Numbered from the stretch's first letter, positions 36,413-45,474 are shown. The stretch is 64,000 nucleotides of DNA from Ruegeria atlantica (GCF_013032455.1 NZ_WQCF01000002.1:248001-312000), one strand, 5' to 3'. A program made the numbers and translations. The notes: generated by a model from the letters alone, not told the origin.

Positions 36413-36895
36413 TTGGAGCTGATTGCAGATATTTTGCTGGTCGCCGGCGCGTTGGGTGCGGGTCTTTATTGTTTCGTGCTGTCCCGGCGGCTCAGGCGGT
36501 TCACCAATCTGGAAAGGGGAGTGGGCGGTGCGGTTGCCATTCTGTCGACACAAGCGGAGGAGTTGAAGAAATCTCTGGATTCGGCGCGGGATGCTTCGGA
36601 CCAATCCGGTGCGGTTCTGAAAGAGTTAACGCAGCGGGCCGAAACGGTTGCACAACGGCTGGAGCTGATGATGGCTTCTATGCACGATGTCGTTCCACCT
36701 GAGGAAAAGACAGAGGAACCAGCGCCAGCCGCCGCCCCAAAAGACGCAGCCAATGAGGAACAGGAAGAAAGCACAAAAGCTATAGAAGAGCCTGATGAAT
36801 CGGGCAAAGAAGAATCTGCCGCGGCTCAGGCCAAGCGGCCCAGTGGTTTGATGTTCTTCAGACATGACCGCTCACAGGGTGGGGACACCACATGA
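36413..36895 (+). CDS. Flagellar-cluster membrane protein of unknown function (TTG start)
   Basis: A 160-aa protein with a TTG start directly after a strong AGGAGG site. Residues 4-24 form one membrane helix (IADILLVAGALGAGLYCFVL), followed by a basic RRLRRF cluster, a long coiled-coil stretch (about residues 40-85, TQAEELKKSLDSARDASDQS and on) and an acidic, alanine- and glutamate-rich tail (about 95-150). It lies between fliL and motE and overlaps motE by 4 bases, so a role near the motor or stator is likely. I know no name for it. Confidence 0.8.
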   Translation: MELIADILLVAGALGAGLYCFVLSRRLRRFTNLERGVGGAVAILSTQAEELKKSLDSARDASDQSGAVLKELTQRAETVAQRLELMMASMHDVVPPEEKTEEPAPAAAPKDAANEEQEESTKAIEEPDESGKEESAAAQAKRPSGLMFFRHDRSQGGDTT

Positions 36896-37467
36896 CCGGG
36901 CGACAAACTGATAGGCGTCCAAAAGGCGGTGTGCTGGCGGTCATCTCTTTGTTGATGATCGGGTCTGCCGCGATTCGACTTGGGTTAGAGGCCGGGCCCG
37001 CGCTGGCGAAAACGGTCGAACCTTTCGCACCCAAGATGAAGCAGGCGCAAGCTGATCTGCCCGGAGCACAGGTATTGCTGACTGAATTGCTGCGCCGGGA
37101 AGAAGCCGTGAAGCGGCGCGAAGCGGCAGCATTGGACAAGGAAAAGGCGCTTTCCATAGCCGATCAGGCGATCGAGACGCGTCTGGCCGCCCTGCAAGAG
37201 GCCGAAGAGTCTCTGCGCGCAACCCTCGCCATAGCCGAAAAGGCAGCCGAAACCGACCTGACGCGCCTGACGGATGTCTATCAAAGCATGAAGCCAAAAG
37301 ACGCGGCCGCTCTGTTTGAAACGATGGATCCGGGTTTCGCTGCCGGTTTCATGTCACGCATGCCTCCGGACGCGGCCGCAGGCATTCTGGCCGGGCTCAA
37401 CCCCGAGGCGGCTTACACAATCAGCGTTATCATGGCCGGTCGAAATGCGGCGGCCCCTCAGGAATAA
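36892..37467 (+). CDS. motE: MotE-like flagellar motor chaperone (MgtE-N fold)
   Basis: A 191-aa exported or membrane-anchored protein with one N-terminal helix (VLAVISLLMIGSAAIRLGLE), a coiled coil (about residues 65-120, LRREEAVKRREAAALDKEKA) and a C-terminal MgtE-N-type bundle: RLTDVYQSMKPKDAAALFE, then PGFAAGFMSRMPPDAAAGIL. This is the layout of MotE, the periplasmic chaperone of MotC in rhizobia. Position between fliL and motA supports a stator role. It overlaps its upstream neighbour by 4 bases. Confidence 0.87.
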   Translation: MTGRQTDRRPKGGVLAVISLLMIGSAAIRLGLEAGPALAKTVEPFAPKMKQAQADLPGAQVLLTELLRREEAVKRREAAALDKEKALSIADQAIETRLAALQEAEESLRATLAIAEKAAETDLTRLTDVYQSMKPKDAAALFETMDPGFAAGFMSRMPPDAAAGILAGLNPEAAYTISVIMAGRNAAAPQE

Positions 37468-37504
37468 GATTTAACCCCTCAAAGGGCTTTGCTGGAGACT
37501 TCCC

Positions 37505-38374
37505 ATGATCGGACTAATCGGAATTGTCGTCATCTTCGCCATGGTGTTTGGCGGTTATCTGGCTGCGGGTGGCAAAATGGCTATCATTATGAAATCCCTG
37601 CCCTTTGAGATGATGATGATCGGTGGGGCAGCCGTAGGTGCTTTTTTGATCAGCAACGACATGAGCGCGGTCAAACACACGGCCAAGGACATGGGCAAAG
37701 TGTTCAAGGGGCCAAAATGGAAATCCGAAGATTACCGCGATCTTCTGTGCCTTTTGTTTTCGCTGATCCGTATCGCCAAAGCCAACCCGGTCGAGGTCGA
37801 ACAGCACATCGAAGATCCTGAAAACTCCTCTTTGTTCTCGACCTATCCGAAAATTCAATCGGATAAAGAGGCGGTTGACCTGATCTGTGACACGATGCGG
37901 TCGGCGTCGATGAACTATGACGATCCGCATCAGGTGGAAGAGGTGTTGGAGAAACGAATGGAAGCGAATTTCCACCACGCCATGCACTCTAGCCACGCCT
38001 TGCAGACGGTTGCAGATGGCCTGCCTGCCTTGGGCATTGTTGCGGCGGTGTTGGGGGTGATCAAAACGATGGGTTCCATCGACCAACCGCCAGAAGTGTT
38101 GGGCAAACTGATCGGTGGCGCCCTTGTGGGAACCTTTCTGGGCGTGTTCCTGGCCTACGGTCTGGTCGGTCCTTTTGCAGGCAAGCTGAAGGCCGTTGTC
38201 GAAGAAGACAACCATTTCTACCAATTGATCAAAGAGGTTCTGGTCGCCAACCTGCACAATCACAACGCGGCCATGTGCATCGAAGTCGGACGTCAGAATA
38301 CGCCAACTCACAACCGTCCGAACTTCACCGAACTGGAAGAAGCACTGAAAGAGCTTAAACAGGCTGCGGCATGA
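37505..38374 (+). CDS. motA: Flagellar stator protein MotA
   Basis: A 289-aa proton-channel subunit of the motor stator. It starts MIGLIGIVVIFAMVFGGYLA and has four membrane helices, the last two at about residues 175-225 (LPALGIVAAVLGVIKTMGSI and LIGGALVGTFLGVFLAYGLV), which carry the conserved prolines. The long cytoplasmic loop (about 70-170) holds FliG-contacting charged residues. MotB is not next to it in this window. Its stop overlaps the start of a large periplasmic TPR-like gene by 4 bases. Confidence 0.95.
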   Translation: MIGLIGIVVIFAMVFGGYLAAGGKMAIIMKSLPFEMMMIGGAAVGAFLISNDMSAVKHTAKDMGKVFKGPKWKSEDYRDLLCLLFSLIRIAKANPVEVEQHIEDPENSSLFSTYPKIQSDKEAVDLICDTMRSASMNYDDPHQVEEVLEKRMEANFHHAMHSSHALQTVADGLPALGIVAAVLGVIKTMGSIDQPPEVLGKLIGGALVGTFLGVFLAYGLVGPFAGKLKAVVEEDNHFYQLIKEVLVANLHNHNAAMCIEVGRQNTPTHNRPNFTELEEALKELKQAAA

Positions 38375-40509
38375 CCCGGTTCGCAATTGTTGTCTCTGCC
38401 CTGATCGCGACGGCCAGTGGCGCGAGTGCCCAGAATTTGACGGTGCGCTCGGGCGAGCATGAAGGCTATACCAGACTGGTTGTTCAGGTTCCGCCAGATA
38501 CAGGATGGGTTTTGAAACAGACGAAGAATGGCGCGCGTCTGAATGTCGAACTGAAGGATGTGGTCTTTCAAACCGGCTCAGTCTTTCAACGGCTGACCGA
38601 AAACCGATTGGCGGCAATTTCCCAACCGGAACCCGGCGCGGCTCTTGAGTTGGAGTTTGGTTGCGACTGTGTCGCCTCGGCCTTTTTGTTCAAGCAAACA
38701 ATGATCGTGATGGACATCGCGCCCGGGACATTCCTGTCACCGCCGACCAGCGACATCCCGTTACCCGTTCTGCCCAAGGCCCCTAAGAAAACGCGAGGTT
38801 CCGATCTGACAATTGATGCCCCGGCCCTGCCGTTGCTGAATCTGAACGCAAACGGCTTCGAAGACCAACTGTCGACGCGGCTGCTGCAAGGGGCGGATCG
38901 AGGGATCGTGGACCTTAACATTGCTCCGGCTGGATCACGTGCATCTACCAGTAATCAGACTCTGTTTATGCCTTCAAATGTCGAGTTGAACGTACAGGTG
39001 ACTACAATTCTAGACGACCTGAACGGGCTATTGGGCCCCGACATCCCGCCGTTAGAACGCCGCCCACCCTGTATATCCAACGCCGAATTTGCATTTGAGA
39101 AATGGTCAGATCATCGGCCATTTACCGAACAGGCTGCGCAGTTACGGTCTGGTCTTTTTCAAGAGTTCGACATCATCGACAAAACGCACGCGCTGCAACT
39201 GGCCAAGCTTTATGCATATTCCGGCTTCGGTGCCGAAGCACAAACGGCTCTCGGTCTGCTGGGAGATCAATCGGCCGAATCTGAGCGTATCGCCGCTATT
39301 GCCCGCGTTCTGGACCATGGGCCGTTGACTGGGAAAAACCCGTTCTCGGAACTACAACGATGCGACAGCAATGCCGCTTTGTGGGCAGTACTATCCGAAG
39401 GTCGCTTGCGCGCGGACGCCAACTTGACGGCGATAGAACAGGCATTTGCGCGTTTACCTGATCACTTACGGCGCCATGTCGGTCCGGCACTGTCTGAAAT
39501 TCTGGTGGACGGGGACGAACTGGAAGCCGCCCGCCGAATTTTGCGTTCGGTTGATCGGGTCAGAACACAAGCCCGGGCAAGTGTAACGCAGGCAAAGGCC
39601 AAAGTTTCATCGGCCGAAGGTGACACACCCAGAACCGAAACATTGCTCACCGAAGTGATCGGATCACTGGACGCCACCCTGGAAGCCCCGTTGGCGTTGG
39701 TTCGTCTGGTCGACAAACGCTGGACCGAACGCGGATCAATGTCGCCTCAGGAACTCCAATTGTCTGAATCCTACACGGTCGAGTTCCGCAGGGCCGAGAT
39801 CGGCCCAACGATGCAGCAGACCCATGCGGTTGCGCTGAGTTTGGGTCAAGAATTCGACGCGGCGCTCGACCTTGTTGCGGAAATGCCGAACGACCCAGCA
39901 AACGCCAAGATGCTGAATCGTGTGGTGTTAATTTTGACCGAACGGGCCGATGACGCCACTTTTTTACGCCGTATCCTCAGCATGCCATCCGCGCAATCGA
40001 TGGAACTGACAACGGACACCGCCATTGCCGCAGCAGGCAGGTTGGCAAACCTCGGGTTCTCGCGACAGGCACATGCTCTGGCAAAACGTCCTCAGGATAG
40101 GGTTAGGCGGGGTGAGCGGGCCCGCCTGCGTGCCAGGGCCGCACTTTTGGCGCAGCGCCCCCATCAAGCGATGCTGGAACTGGGCGACGATCCAACAGAT
40201 GCGGGCGTTGCGCTGCGTGCCGAAGCTTTGACCGCAGTCCAGGATTATGCAGCGGCGGGTGCTCTGATGCGCGGTTCCGATTATGTGAATGAAGCAAACC
40301 GTTTGTTTTGGCTTGCTGATCTGCCAGATGAAGTGGATCTGCAATATGGCACGAAGTTCAGCAAGGTTGTGCAGATGACTCAGGATCTAACCGCGCCACA
40401 ATTACGTGTGCCTGACAAACCACTGGCCGACGCCGAGAATTTACTGCGTGACAGCGCGGCGACTCGCGAAAAGATAGCCGAGTTGTTCGAGGCACTGCAG
40501 AAGGATTAA
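38371..40509 (+). CDS. Large exported protein coupled to motA (AMIN-like domain and helical repeats)
   Basis: A 712-aa protein with a signal peptide (MTRFAIVVSALIATASGASA). Residues about 22-115 look like an AMIN-type beta domain (EGYTRLVVQVPPDTGWVL then VELKDVVFQTGSVFQRLT). After a linker, the rest is helical and repeat-like (TPR/SEL1-type, for example LAKLYAYSGFGAEAQTALGLL). It starts inside the end of motA (ATGA overlap). In rhizobia the third motility protein MotC is also periplasmic and partnered by MotE, so a MotC-like role in the cell envelope is an inference. I do not recognise a named family for the whole protein. Confidence 0.8.
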   Translation: MTRFAIVVSALIATASGASAQNLTVRSGEHEGYTRLVVQVPPDTGWVLKQTKNGARLNVELKDVVFQTGSVFQRLTENRLAAISQPEPGAALELEFGCDCVASAFLFKQTMIVMDIAPGTFLSPPTSDIPLPVLPKAPKKTRGSDLTIDAPALPLLNLNANGFEDQLSTRLLQGADRGIVDLNIAPAGSRASTSNQTLFMPSNVELNVQVTTILDDLNGLLGPDIPPLERRPPCISNAEFAFEKWSDHRPFTEQAAQLRSGLFQEFDIIDKTHALQLAKLYAYSGFGAEAQTALGLLGDQSAESERIAAIARVLDHGPLTGKNPFSELQRCDSNAALWAVLSEGRLRADANLTAIEQAFARLPDHLRRHVGPALSEILVDGDELEAARRILRSVDRVRTQARASVTQAKAKVSSAEGDTPRTETLLTEVIGSLDATLEAPLALVRLVDKRWTERGSMSPQELQLSESYTVEFRRAEIGPTMQQTHAVALSLGQEFDAALDLVAEMPNDPANAKMLNRVVLILTERADDATFLRRILSMPSAQSMELTTDTAIAAAGRLANLGFSRQAHALAKRPQDRVRRGERARLRARAALLAQRPHQAMLELGDDPTDAGVALRAEALTAVQDYAAAGALMRGSDYVNEANRLFWLADLPDEVDLQYGTKFSKVVQMTQDLTAPQLRVPDKPLADAENLLRDSAATREKIAELFEALQKD

Positions 40510-40803
40510 AACGGCTCTAACACTGGGGTTTTACGAGTCAGATGGATTTTTAAGCTCTGCCATTTGGTCCTCTAATTCTCAGAGATAAAGGCTGCAAACC
40601 AACTATGTTCCGGTGAAAGGAGTGCCGGGACTTGATCGCGATTTTGAGAATTTCGAGAGACAGGCGTCATTTGTCTGAATTCAACAAACAGCTTTAATGA
40701 AGGGCAAAGACGCGCGGCTGAAAGCCCCCCTTTTTGGTTCCCACTGAACCGCCCCGTTCCATACAGAGTTTTGTACGGAACAGAGCTTAGATCGTCATCT
40801 TGA
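40510..40803. other. 294-base gap with no recognisable gene
   Basis: No convincing coding frame. It contains a small imperfect hairpin at 40756-40781 (GTTCC(A/G)TACA arms) downstream of betB and a 5-bp hairpin at 40736-40750, neither followed by a T-run. I see nothing else. Confidence 0.5.
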
Positions 40804-42258
40804 TCAGTAAGGCGCTTCGACGTCATTCATCGAAACATAAACCGTTTTCATCTCGCTGAAGTGGTTGATCGCCAATTTCGAATTCTCACGTCCGACACCA
40901 GACATCTTCGACCCACCAAAGGGGGCCTCGACCGGGGCGAGGTTGTAGGTGTTGATATAACAAGTACCCGCCTCGAACCCTGCCACAATGCGATGGGCGC
41001 GGGTCAGGTCATTGGTAAACACCCCGGCTGCCAGCCCGAACTCGGTGTCATTGGCGCGGGCAAGAACCTCTTCCTCGGTGTCGAAATCGAGCACGGACAT
41101 AACCGGGCCAAAGATTTCCTCGCGCGCGATGGTCATATTGTCAGTGACATCGGCAAAAACTGTAGGCTGCATGTAGAACCCGTCAACTGCGATGCGCGCA
41201 CCACCAAAGACTAACCGCGCGCCTTCGGCTTTGCCCTTTTCGACATAGCTCAGCGCAATGTTCATCTGGTTTTCACTGACCATGGGCCCAAAGTTGATAT
41301 CTTCATCCAGAGGGTCGCCGATTTTCGCAGTGGCAAGGCGTTCGGACAGACGGGCTAGGAAGGCCTCTTTGATGCCTTTCTGAACGAATACACGGGTGCC
41401 ATTGGAGCAAACCTGCCCCGAAGAATAAAAGTTACCCAGAATCGCACCCGAAACGGCGTTTTCAATATTTGCATCGTCAAACACGATCATCGGGGATTTT
41501 CCGCCCAGTTCCATCGTGACGTGCTTCATGCCGTCTGCCGCTGCGGCGTATACCTTGCGGCCGGTCGGCACAGACCCGGTGAGCGAAACCTTGGCCACGC
41601 GCGGATCAGTGACCAGCAACGCGCCCACGTCGCCATAGCCCTGCACCACATTATAAACGCCTTTTGGCGCACCGGCTTCGATCAGAATCTCGGCCACTTT
41701 CAACGCGGAAAGAGGTGTAGTTTCTGAGGGTTTGAACACCATCGTGTTGCCGCAGGCCAGTGCAGGTGCACCTTTCCAGCAGGCGATCTGGGTCGGGTAG
41801 TTCCACGCGCCTATCCCCACGCAAACGCCCAGTGCCTCACGGATGGTGTAAACAAAGTCGCCGCCACCCAGTGGGATGTGTTCGCCAGTCAATGAGGCCG
41901 TCAGACCGCCGAAATACTCCAGCGCATCAGCGCCGCTTGTCGCGTCTGCCACGAGTGTTTCCTGCAAGGGCTTACCGGTGTCATGAGTTTCCAGGACCGA
42001 CAGTTCATAATTGCGGTCACGCATGATGTCAGCAGCGCGGCGCAGAACACGCCCACGCTCGGTTCCTGACATCGCAGCCCATTCTGCCTGAGCCTGTTTG
42101 GCACTGTTTAGAGCCTTATTGACAATCTCAGGTGTAGCCGAATGCAGCCGCGCGATGACTTCTCCGGTCGCCGGGTAGATGACGTCGATCGGAGCGCCGT
42201 TCGTGTCCTCAACATATTCGCCATCAATGAAGTGGCTGGCCTTAGGCTGATATTTCAT
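40804..42258 (-). CDS. betB: Betaine-aldehyde dehydrogenase
   Basis: A 484-aa aldehyde dehydrogenase that oxidises betaine aldehyde to the osmoprotectant glycine betaine, using NAD(P). The catalytic cysteine is C284 in [15 protein letters not shown], and [16 protein letters not shown] is the conserved glutamate and NAD region. The N-terminal [20 protein letters not shown] and the end [18 protein letters not shown] fit BetB more than the second aldehyde dehydrogenase of this window. A BetI-like box lies 66 bases upstream, although betI and betA are not in the window. Confidence 0.9.
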   Translation of the reverse strand: MKYQPKASHFIDGEYVEDTNGAPIDVIYPATGEVIARLHSATPEIVNKALNSAKQAQAEWAAMSGTERGRVLRRAADIMRDRNYELSVLETHDTGKPLQETLVADATSGADALEYFGGLTASLTGEHIPLGGGDFVYTIREALGVCVGIGAWNYPTQIACWKGAPALACGNTMVFKPSETTPLSALKVAEILIEAGAPKGVYNVVQGYGDVGALLVTDPRVAKVSLTGSVPTGRKVYAAAADGMKHVTMELGGKSPMIVFDDANIENAVSGAILGNFYSSGQVCSNGTRVFVQKGIKEAFLARLSERLATAKIGDPLDEDINFGPMVSENQMNIALSYVEKGKAEGARLVFGGARIAVDGFYMQPTVFADVTDNMTIAREEIFGPVMSVLDFDTEEEVLARANDTEFGLAAGVFTNDLTRAHRIVAGFEAGTCYINTYNLAPVEAPFGGSKMSGVGRENSKLAINHFSEMKTVYVSMNDVEAPY

Positions 42259-42323
42259 GCCGCGTCCTTTTCATGTGTGCCCGCCTGTCTGCGCAGGGCA
42301 TTTCCAAGCGGATTTATCGTTTT

Positions 42324-42342
42324 TTGATTGATCAGTCAATAA
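42324..42342. promoter_or_regulatory. BetI-like operator upstream of betB
   Basis: TTGATTGATCAGTCAATAA resembles the TetR-type BetI box I remember from bet genes (TTGATTG then a spacer then CAATAA). BetI represses choline-to-betaine genes until choline is present. The box lies 66 bases before the betB ATG. Confidence 0.6.
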
Positions 42343-42439
42343 ACAGGGAGCCTGCGGTTTCCCGCCCAGCCCCACCATCATCTCTTGAAATAAATGGTTA
42401 ATGTTCTATATTTGTTCCACACAGTCAGAGGAACATCCG

Positions 42440-42769
42440 ATGGCCCAGTACTCACGAAATTCCGCCCTGAGCGGACCATCCAATGACTATCACCTGCTAC
42501 CGGTGACCGACCGGCAGATGCGATATGCCCGCGCGATTGCCGAACAGTCGGCGCTGGAAATTCCTGTTGAGGCGCGGCGCGACCGAAAGTCGATGTCAGC
42601 CTGGATTTCGGCGCATAAACCGCACGACCCATCGCCCTTTTCCAATTATCCTTCTGGCAAACAGGTGGCCTTTGCCGAGCGGATTTCGCGCAGCAAACGC
42701 AGGCCGATCCCGTCCGAGTGTTTCCGGGACAAACACGCCATGTCTGCGTGGATCGATCACAACAAGTGA
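42440..42769 (+). CDS. Small protein with an internal 38-residue duplication
   Basis: A 109-aa protein from the ATG at 42440 (AGGAAC upstream). Residues 23-60 and 72-109 are two copies of one unit, each with the pattern x-[DG]-[RK]-Q-[MV]-x(2)-A-x(2)-I, then I-P-x-E-x(2)-[RF], then R-D-[RK]-x(2)-M-S-A-W-I. The second copy ends the protein (AMSAWIDHNK). The unit is small, basic and helical, perhaps a nucleic-acid or protein-binding module. I know no named family. It lies between betB and the K+ channel gene. Confidence 0.75.
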   Translation: MAQYSRNSALSGPSNDYHLLPVTDRQMRYARAIAEQSALEIPVEARRDRKSMSAWISAHKPHDPSPFSNYPSGKQVAFAERISRSKRRPIPSECFRDKHAMSAWIDHNK

Positions 42770-42773
42770 TAGG

Positions 42774-43277
42774 TCAGTGTCGGCCGTGATCGCGCGCGTA
42801 AATGCCCACTGCGGCCGCGACGAACAAGCCAAGCAGTATATATCCGGTAATTGCCTCGGCCACAGCCAGACCTCGGCAAAGGCCAGCGGGATGCAAATCA
42901 CCGAAACCGACGGTCGTGAAAGTTACGTAAGAAAAATACAGAACATCCGAAGGCCCTTTGGCCCCCACAACACACAGATCGTAATATCCAAAAGAGCCGT
43001 AGACAGCGGCGAACAGGAACGGCACGACCTGAATGAAAGAAATCCCCATCAGCAGCAGTTGACGGCGCGGTGTTTTCACCTGGGTTATGTAGTACCAGGT
43101 CTGCGACACCAACCAGATCATCAGCAACACTGTGGTTGCTGTGCCGATCTTGTCCCCTGCGGTCGTCTCACTCAGCCGTGAAAGACCGTACCAGGCGACA
43201 AAACTCACGATCACCAAACCCAGTGCGGCAACCAGAGTCGATTTCCATTCTTCCAGAGTTTTCGGGTCGCGGCGCAT
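42774..43277 (-). CDS. Small K+ channel-like protein (two-pore-helix filter)
   Basis: A 167-aa membrane protein with four hydrophobic segments, of which the last two flank the selectivity filter TVGFGD at residues 122-127 (YVTFTTVGFGDLHPAG). TVGFGD is a potassium-channel filter. The N-terminal two helices (about 15-65) may be a non-channel membrane addition, as in the ion channel (Ion_trans_2) family. No RCK or cyclic-nucleotide domain follows, so gating is unknown. It is convergent with the small duplicated protein gene. Confidence 0.87.
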   Translation of the reverse strand: MRRDPKTLEEWKSTLVAALGLVIVSFVAWYGLSRLSETTAGDKIGTATTVLLMIWLVSQTWYYITQVKTPRRQLLLMGISFIQVVPFLFAAVYGSFGYYDLCVVGAKGPSDVLYFSYVTFTTVGFGDLHPAGLCRGLAVAEAITGYILLGLFVAAAVGIYARDHGRH

Positions 43278-43352
43278 GTAACCTCCGATACGGCGATACG
43301 GGCACTATGATCGACATTCCGACACGCGCCCGCAACTTTATTTATCAGAGAG

Positions 43353-44258
43353 TTAGTCGGCGCCCAGATGCTCTTGCCCGCGCTGGCGTGCCAGACCAAT
43401 CTGTTTTTGCCGTTCGCGAAAACGCATCTTGTCAGCTTCCGAGGTCTCATCCACGCATTGATGGCAAGACACGCCGTGTTCATATTCCTGGCGTTTCATA
43501 TCCTCGGGCAGGATCGGGCGGCGGCAGCCGTGGCACAGGTTGTGCGGTCCCTCGACCAACCCGTGTCCAACTGAAACGCGATTGTCGAACACAAAACACT
43601 CACCCTGCCAGGTGCTGTCATCAGAGGGCATTTCCTCAAGATAGCGCAGGATGCCGCCTTTCAGGTGATATACATCCTCGACCCCCTGCCCCAGCAGGAA
43701 ATTGGTGGATTTCTCGCAGCGAATGCCACCGGTGCAGAACATGGCGACGCGCTTGTTGTGGAAACGGTCCTTGTTGTCTTCCCACCAAGCCGGAAACTCG
43801 CGGAAACTAGCTGTTTCAGGGTCTATTGCACCTTCGAACGTGCCAATCGCCACCTCGTAATCGTTGCGCGTGTCGATCACCACCACATCGTCTGAGCGGA
43901 TTAGGTCATTCCAGTCCTCGGGTTCGACATAGTTGCCGACACGGGCGCGCGGATCGACATCCGGCTGGCCCATGGTCACGATCTCTTTCTTCAACCGCAC
44001 CTTCATCTTGCCAAAGGGCGGATGATCGGCGGTGGCTTCTTTCAACTCAAGATCGGCGCAACCGGGCAGCGACTTGATATGCGACAGTACGGTGTCGATC
44101 CCGGCACGGGGGCCTGCGATAGTGCCGTTGATCCCCTCCTGCGCCAGCAGCAATGTGCCTTTGACGGATTGTGCGCGGCACAGGTCCAGCAGCGGCTCGC
44201 GCAGGGCAGCGTGATCCGGGAAACGGGTGAAGTGATAGAGAGCAGCTATCGTATACAT
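43353..44258 (-). CDS. trhO: tRNA uridine(34) hydroxylase TrhO (rhodanese-domain)
   Basis: A 301-aa protein, formerly called YceA, that hydroxylates U34 of tRNA using an oxygen-dependent route. The N-terminal acylphosphatase-like domain has SVKGTLLLAQEGINGTIAG. The rhodanese domain has VVVIDTRNDYEVAIGTFEGA and the active-site loop VAMFCTGGIRCEKSTN with C175 and C181. The C-terminal part carries a Cys-rich zinc-like site (NLCHGCRRPI, GVSCHQCVD). It stands alone, divergent from pncA. Confidence 0.94.
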   Translation of the reverse strand: MYTIAALYHFTRFPDHAALREPLLDLCRAQSVKGTLLLAQEGINGTIAGPRAGIDTVLSHIKSLPGCADLELKEATADHPPFGKMKVRLKKEIVTMGQPDVDPRARVGNYVEPEDWNDLIRSDDVVVIDTRNDYEVAIGTFEGAIDPETASFREFPAWWEDNKDRFHNKRVAMFCTGGIRCEKSTNFLLGQGVEDVYHLKGGILRYLEEMPSDDSTWQGECFVFDNRVSVGHGLVEGPHNLCHGCRRPILPEDMKRQEYEHGVSCHQCVDETSEADKMRFRERQKQIGLARQRGQEHLGAD

Positions 44259-44350
44259 AAGGGCCGTCTAAACCCGCATTCAAAGAGTCGCAAGGGATCG
44301 GATTGACGCCCCCTGCCCATCCCCGTACCGATAGTGAAAAGGAGACCGAG

Positions 44351-44944
44351 ATGCCCCATGCCCTGCTCGTAGTCGACGTTCAGAACGATTTCTGCCCCGG
44401 CGGCGCGTTGGCGGTTCCCGGTGGAGATGAGATTGTTCCCGCGATCAACGCCATGATGGATGATTTCGACTCTGTGATCCTGACTCAGGATTGGCATCCG
44501 GCTGGGCATTCCTCATTCGCCAGTTCCCATGCAGGGAAAAACCCATTCGACCTGACCGAAATGCCCTATGGCCCTCAGGTCCTGTGGCCGGATCACTGTG
44601 TGCAAGGAACGCATGGCGCCGAATTTCATCCAGATCTGCGTACAGACGGCGATCTGATCCTTCGGAAAGGATTCCGCAGCAGCATCGACAGCTATTCCGC
44701 CTTTTTTGAGAATGACCAGACCACGCCGACAGGGCTGCAAGGGTATCTGACCGCGCGTGGTATCGACAAACTGACTCTGGTGGGATTGGCTACGGATTTC
44801 TGCGTTTATTTCTCGGCCGCGGACGCAGCGCGGCTTGGGTTTGACGTAACGGTGCGGATGGAGGCCTGTCGGGCAATTGATTTGGATGGATCGCTGGCTG
44901 CCGCAATTAGCGCCATGCGGGCCGCAGGAGTCACTTTGGCCTAG
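44351..44944 (+). CDS. pncA: Nicotinamidase/pyrazinamidase
   Basis: A 197-aa enzyme that deamidates nicotinamide to nicotinate in NAD salvage. From the ATG at 44351 (AAAGGAG upstream) the catalytic triad is D9 in VVDVQNDF, K106 in ILRKGFRSS and C151 in TDFCVYFSAAD, and the metal ligands are D47, H49 and H53 in TQDWHPAGHSS. A longer frame from 44303 lacks a site. It pairs functionally with pncB at 45568 in this window, with a minus-strand hypothetical gene between them. Confidence 0.95.
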   Translation: MPHALLVVDVQNDFCPGGALAVPGGDEIVPAINAMMDDFDSVILTQDWHPAGHSSFASSHAGKNPFDLTEMPYGPQVLWPDHCVQGTHGAEFHPDLRTDGDLILRKGFRSSIDSYSAFFENDQTTPTGLQGYLTARGIDKLTLVGLATDFCVYFSAADAARLGFDVTVRMEACRAIDLDGSLAAAISAMRAAGVTLA

Positions 44945-45474
44945 GGGGTGGCCCCGATCGAAGCCAGATATCGCAGGATAGCAATCACAAGAACGGCCAG
45001 GCCAAACGCAACTCCGACACGCATAAAAATTGACCGCCTTTTTGGCTTAGCCTCGGTGGGTTGCTTCGGCTTTGGTGTTTGGTCCGGCAGATCACGGATA
45101 ATCTCTGCTTTTGGTCGCGCTCTTTTCACGTCATCGAGAAACTGCCAGAAATCGAAATCTCCACAATTCTCACCTTGCACACCCATGTTGCGGATATTTG
45201 CAAACAACCGTTTCAGGATACGTTCACGGTCTTGTGCGTCTTCGGCCCAGTAAAGGCCATGCGGTAGGTCTCCACCTCTTGCCTCAAGGCTAAAACCTGA
45301 TTCAGCAAATATTCGGCGAATCTTCGGAGACGCACTGTGCAGAGCCTGAACAGTTCGAGTATTGCGAAACGAAGCACGCACGGCGCGGTGACCTGTTACG
45401 GCAGCCACACCGTGTTCAGGATCCACTTCATGCGGTGCGATCGCCACAATATCAAAGTCGTACTCGAGACCCAT
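44941..45474 (-). CDS. Tail-anchored hypothetical protein between pncA and pncB
   Basis: A 177-aa protein without a signal peptide. The N-terminal two-thirds are soluble and polar, with three cysteine-poor strands (YDFDIVAIAPHEVDPEHGVA) and a NCGDFDFWQFLDD stretch. A proline- and lysine-rich linker (PKPKQPTEAKPKRR) follows, then a single membrane helix near the C-terminus (VGVAFGLAVLVIAILRYLAS). It looks like a tail-anchored or C-terminally anchored membrane protein facing the cytoplasm. I do not recognise a family. Confidence 0.6.
   Translation of the reverse strand: MGLEYDFDIVAIAPHEVDPEHGVAAVTGHRAVRASFRNTRTVQALHSASPKIRRIFAESGFSLEARGGDLPHGLYWAEDAQDRERILKRLFANIRNMGVQGENCGDFDFWQFLDDVKRARPKAEIIRDLPDQTPKPKQPTEAKPKRRSIFMRVGVAFGLAVLVIAILRYLASIGATP

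Noticed and set aside
37514-38617. Long open frame on the minus strand opposite motA
   Set aside because: It lies wholly across motA and the start of the next flagellar gene, both of which have strong family motifs, and its own translation shows no known pattern.
40756-40781. Hairpin downstream of betB as a terminator
   Set aside because: The stem is imperfect and no T-run follows on either strand.
43070-43810. Plus-strand open frame across the K+ channel and TrhO genes
   Set aside because: It spans two minus-strand genes with clear motifs and an intergenic gap and shows no domain.
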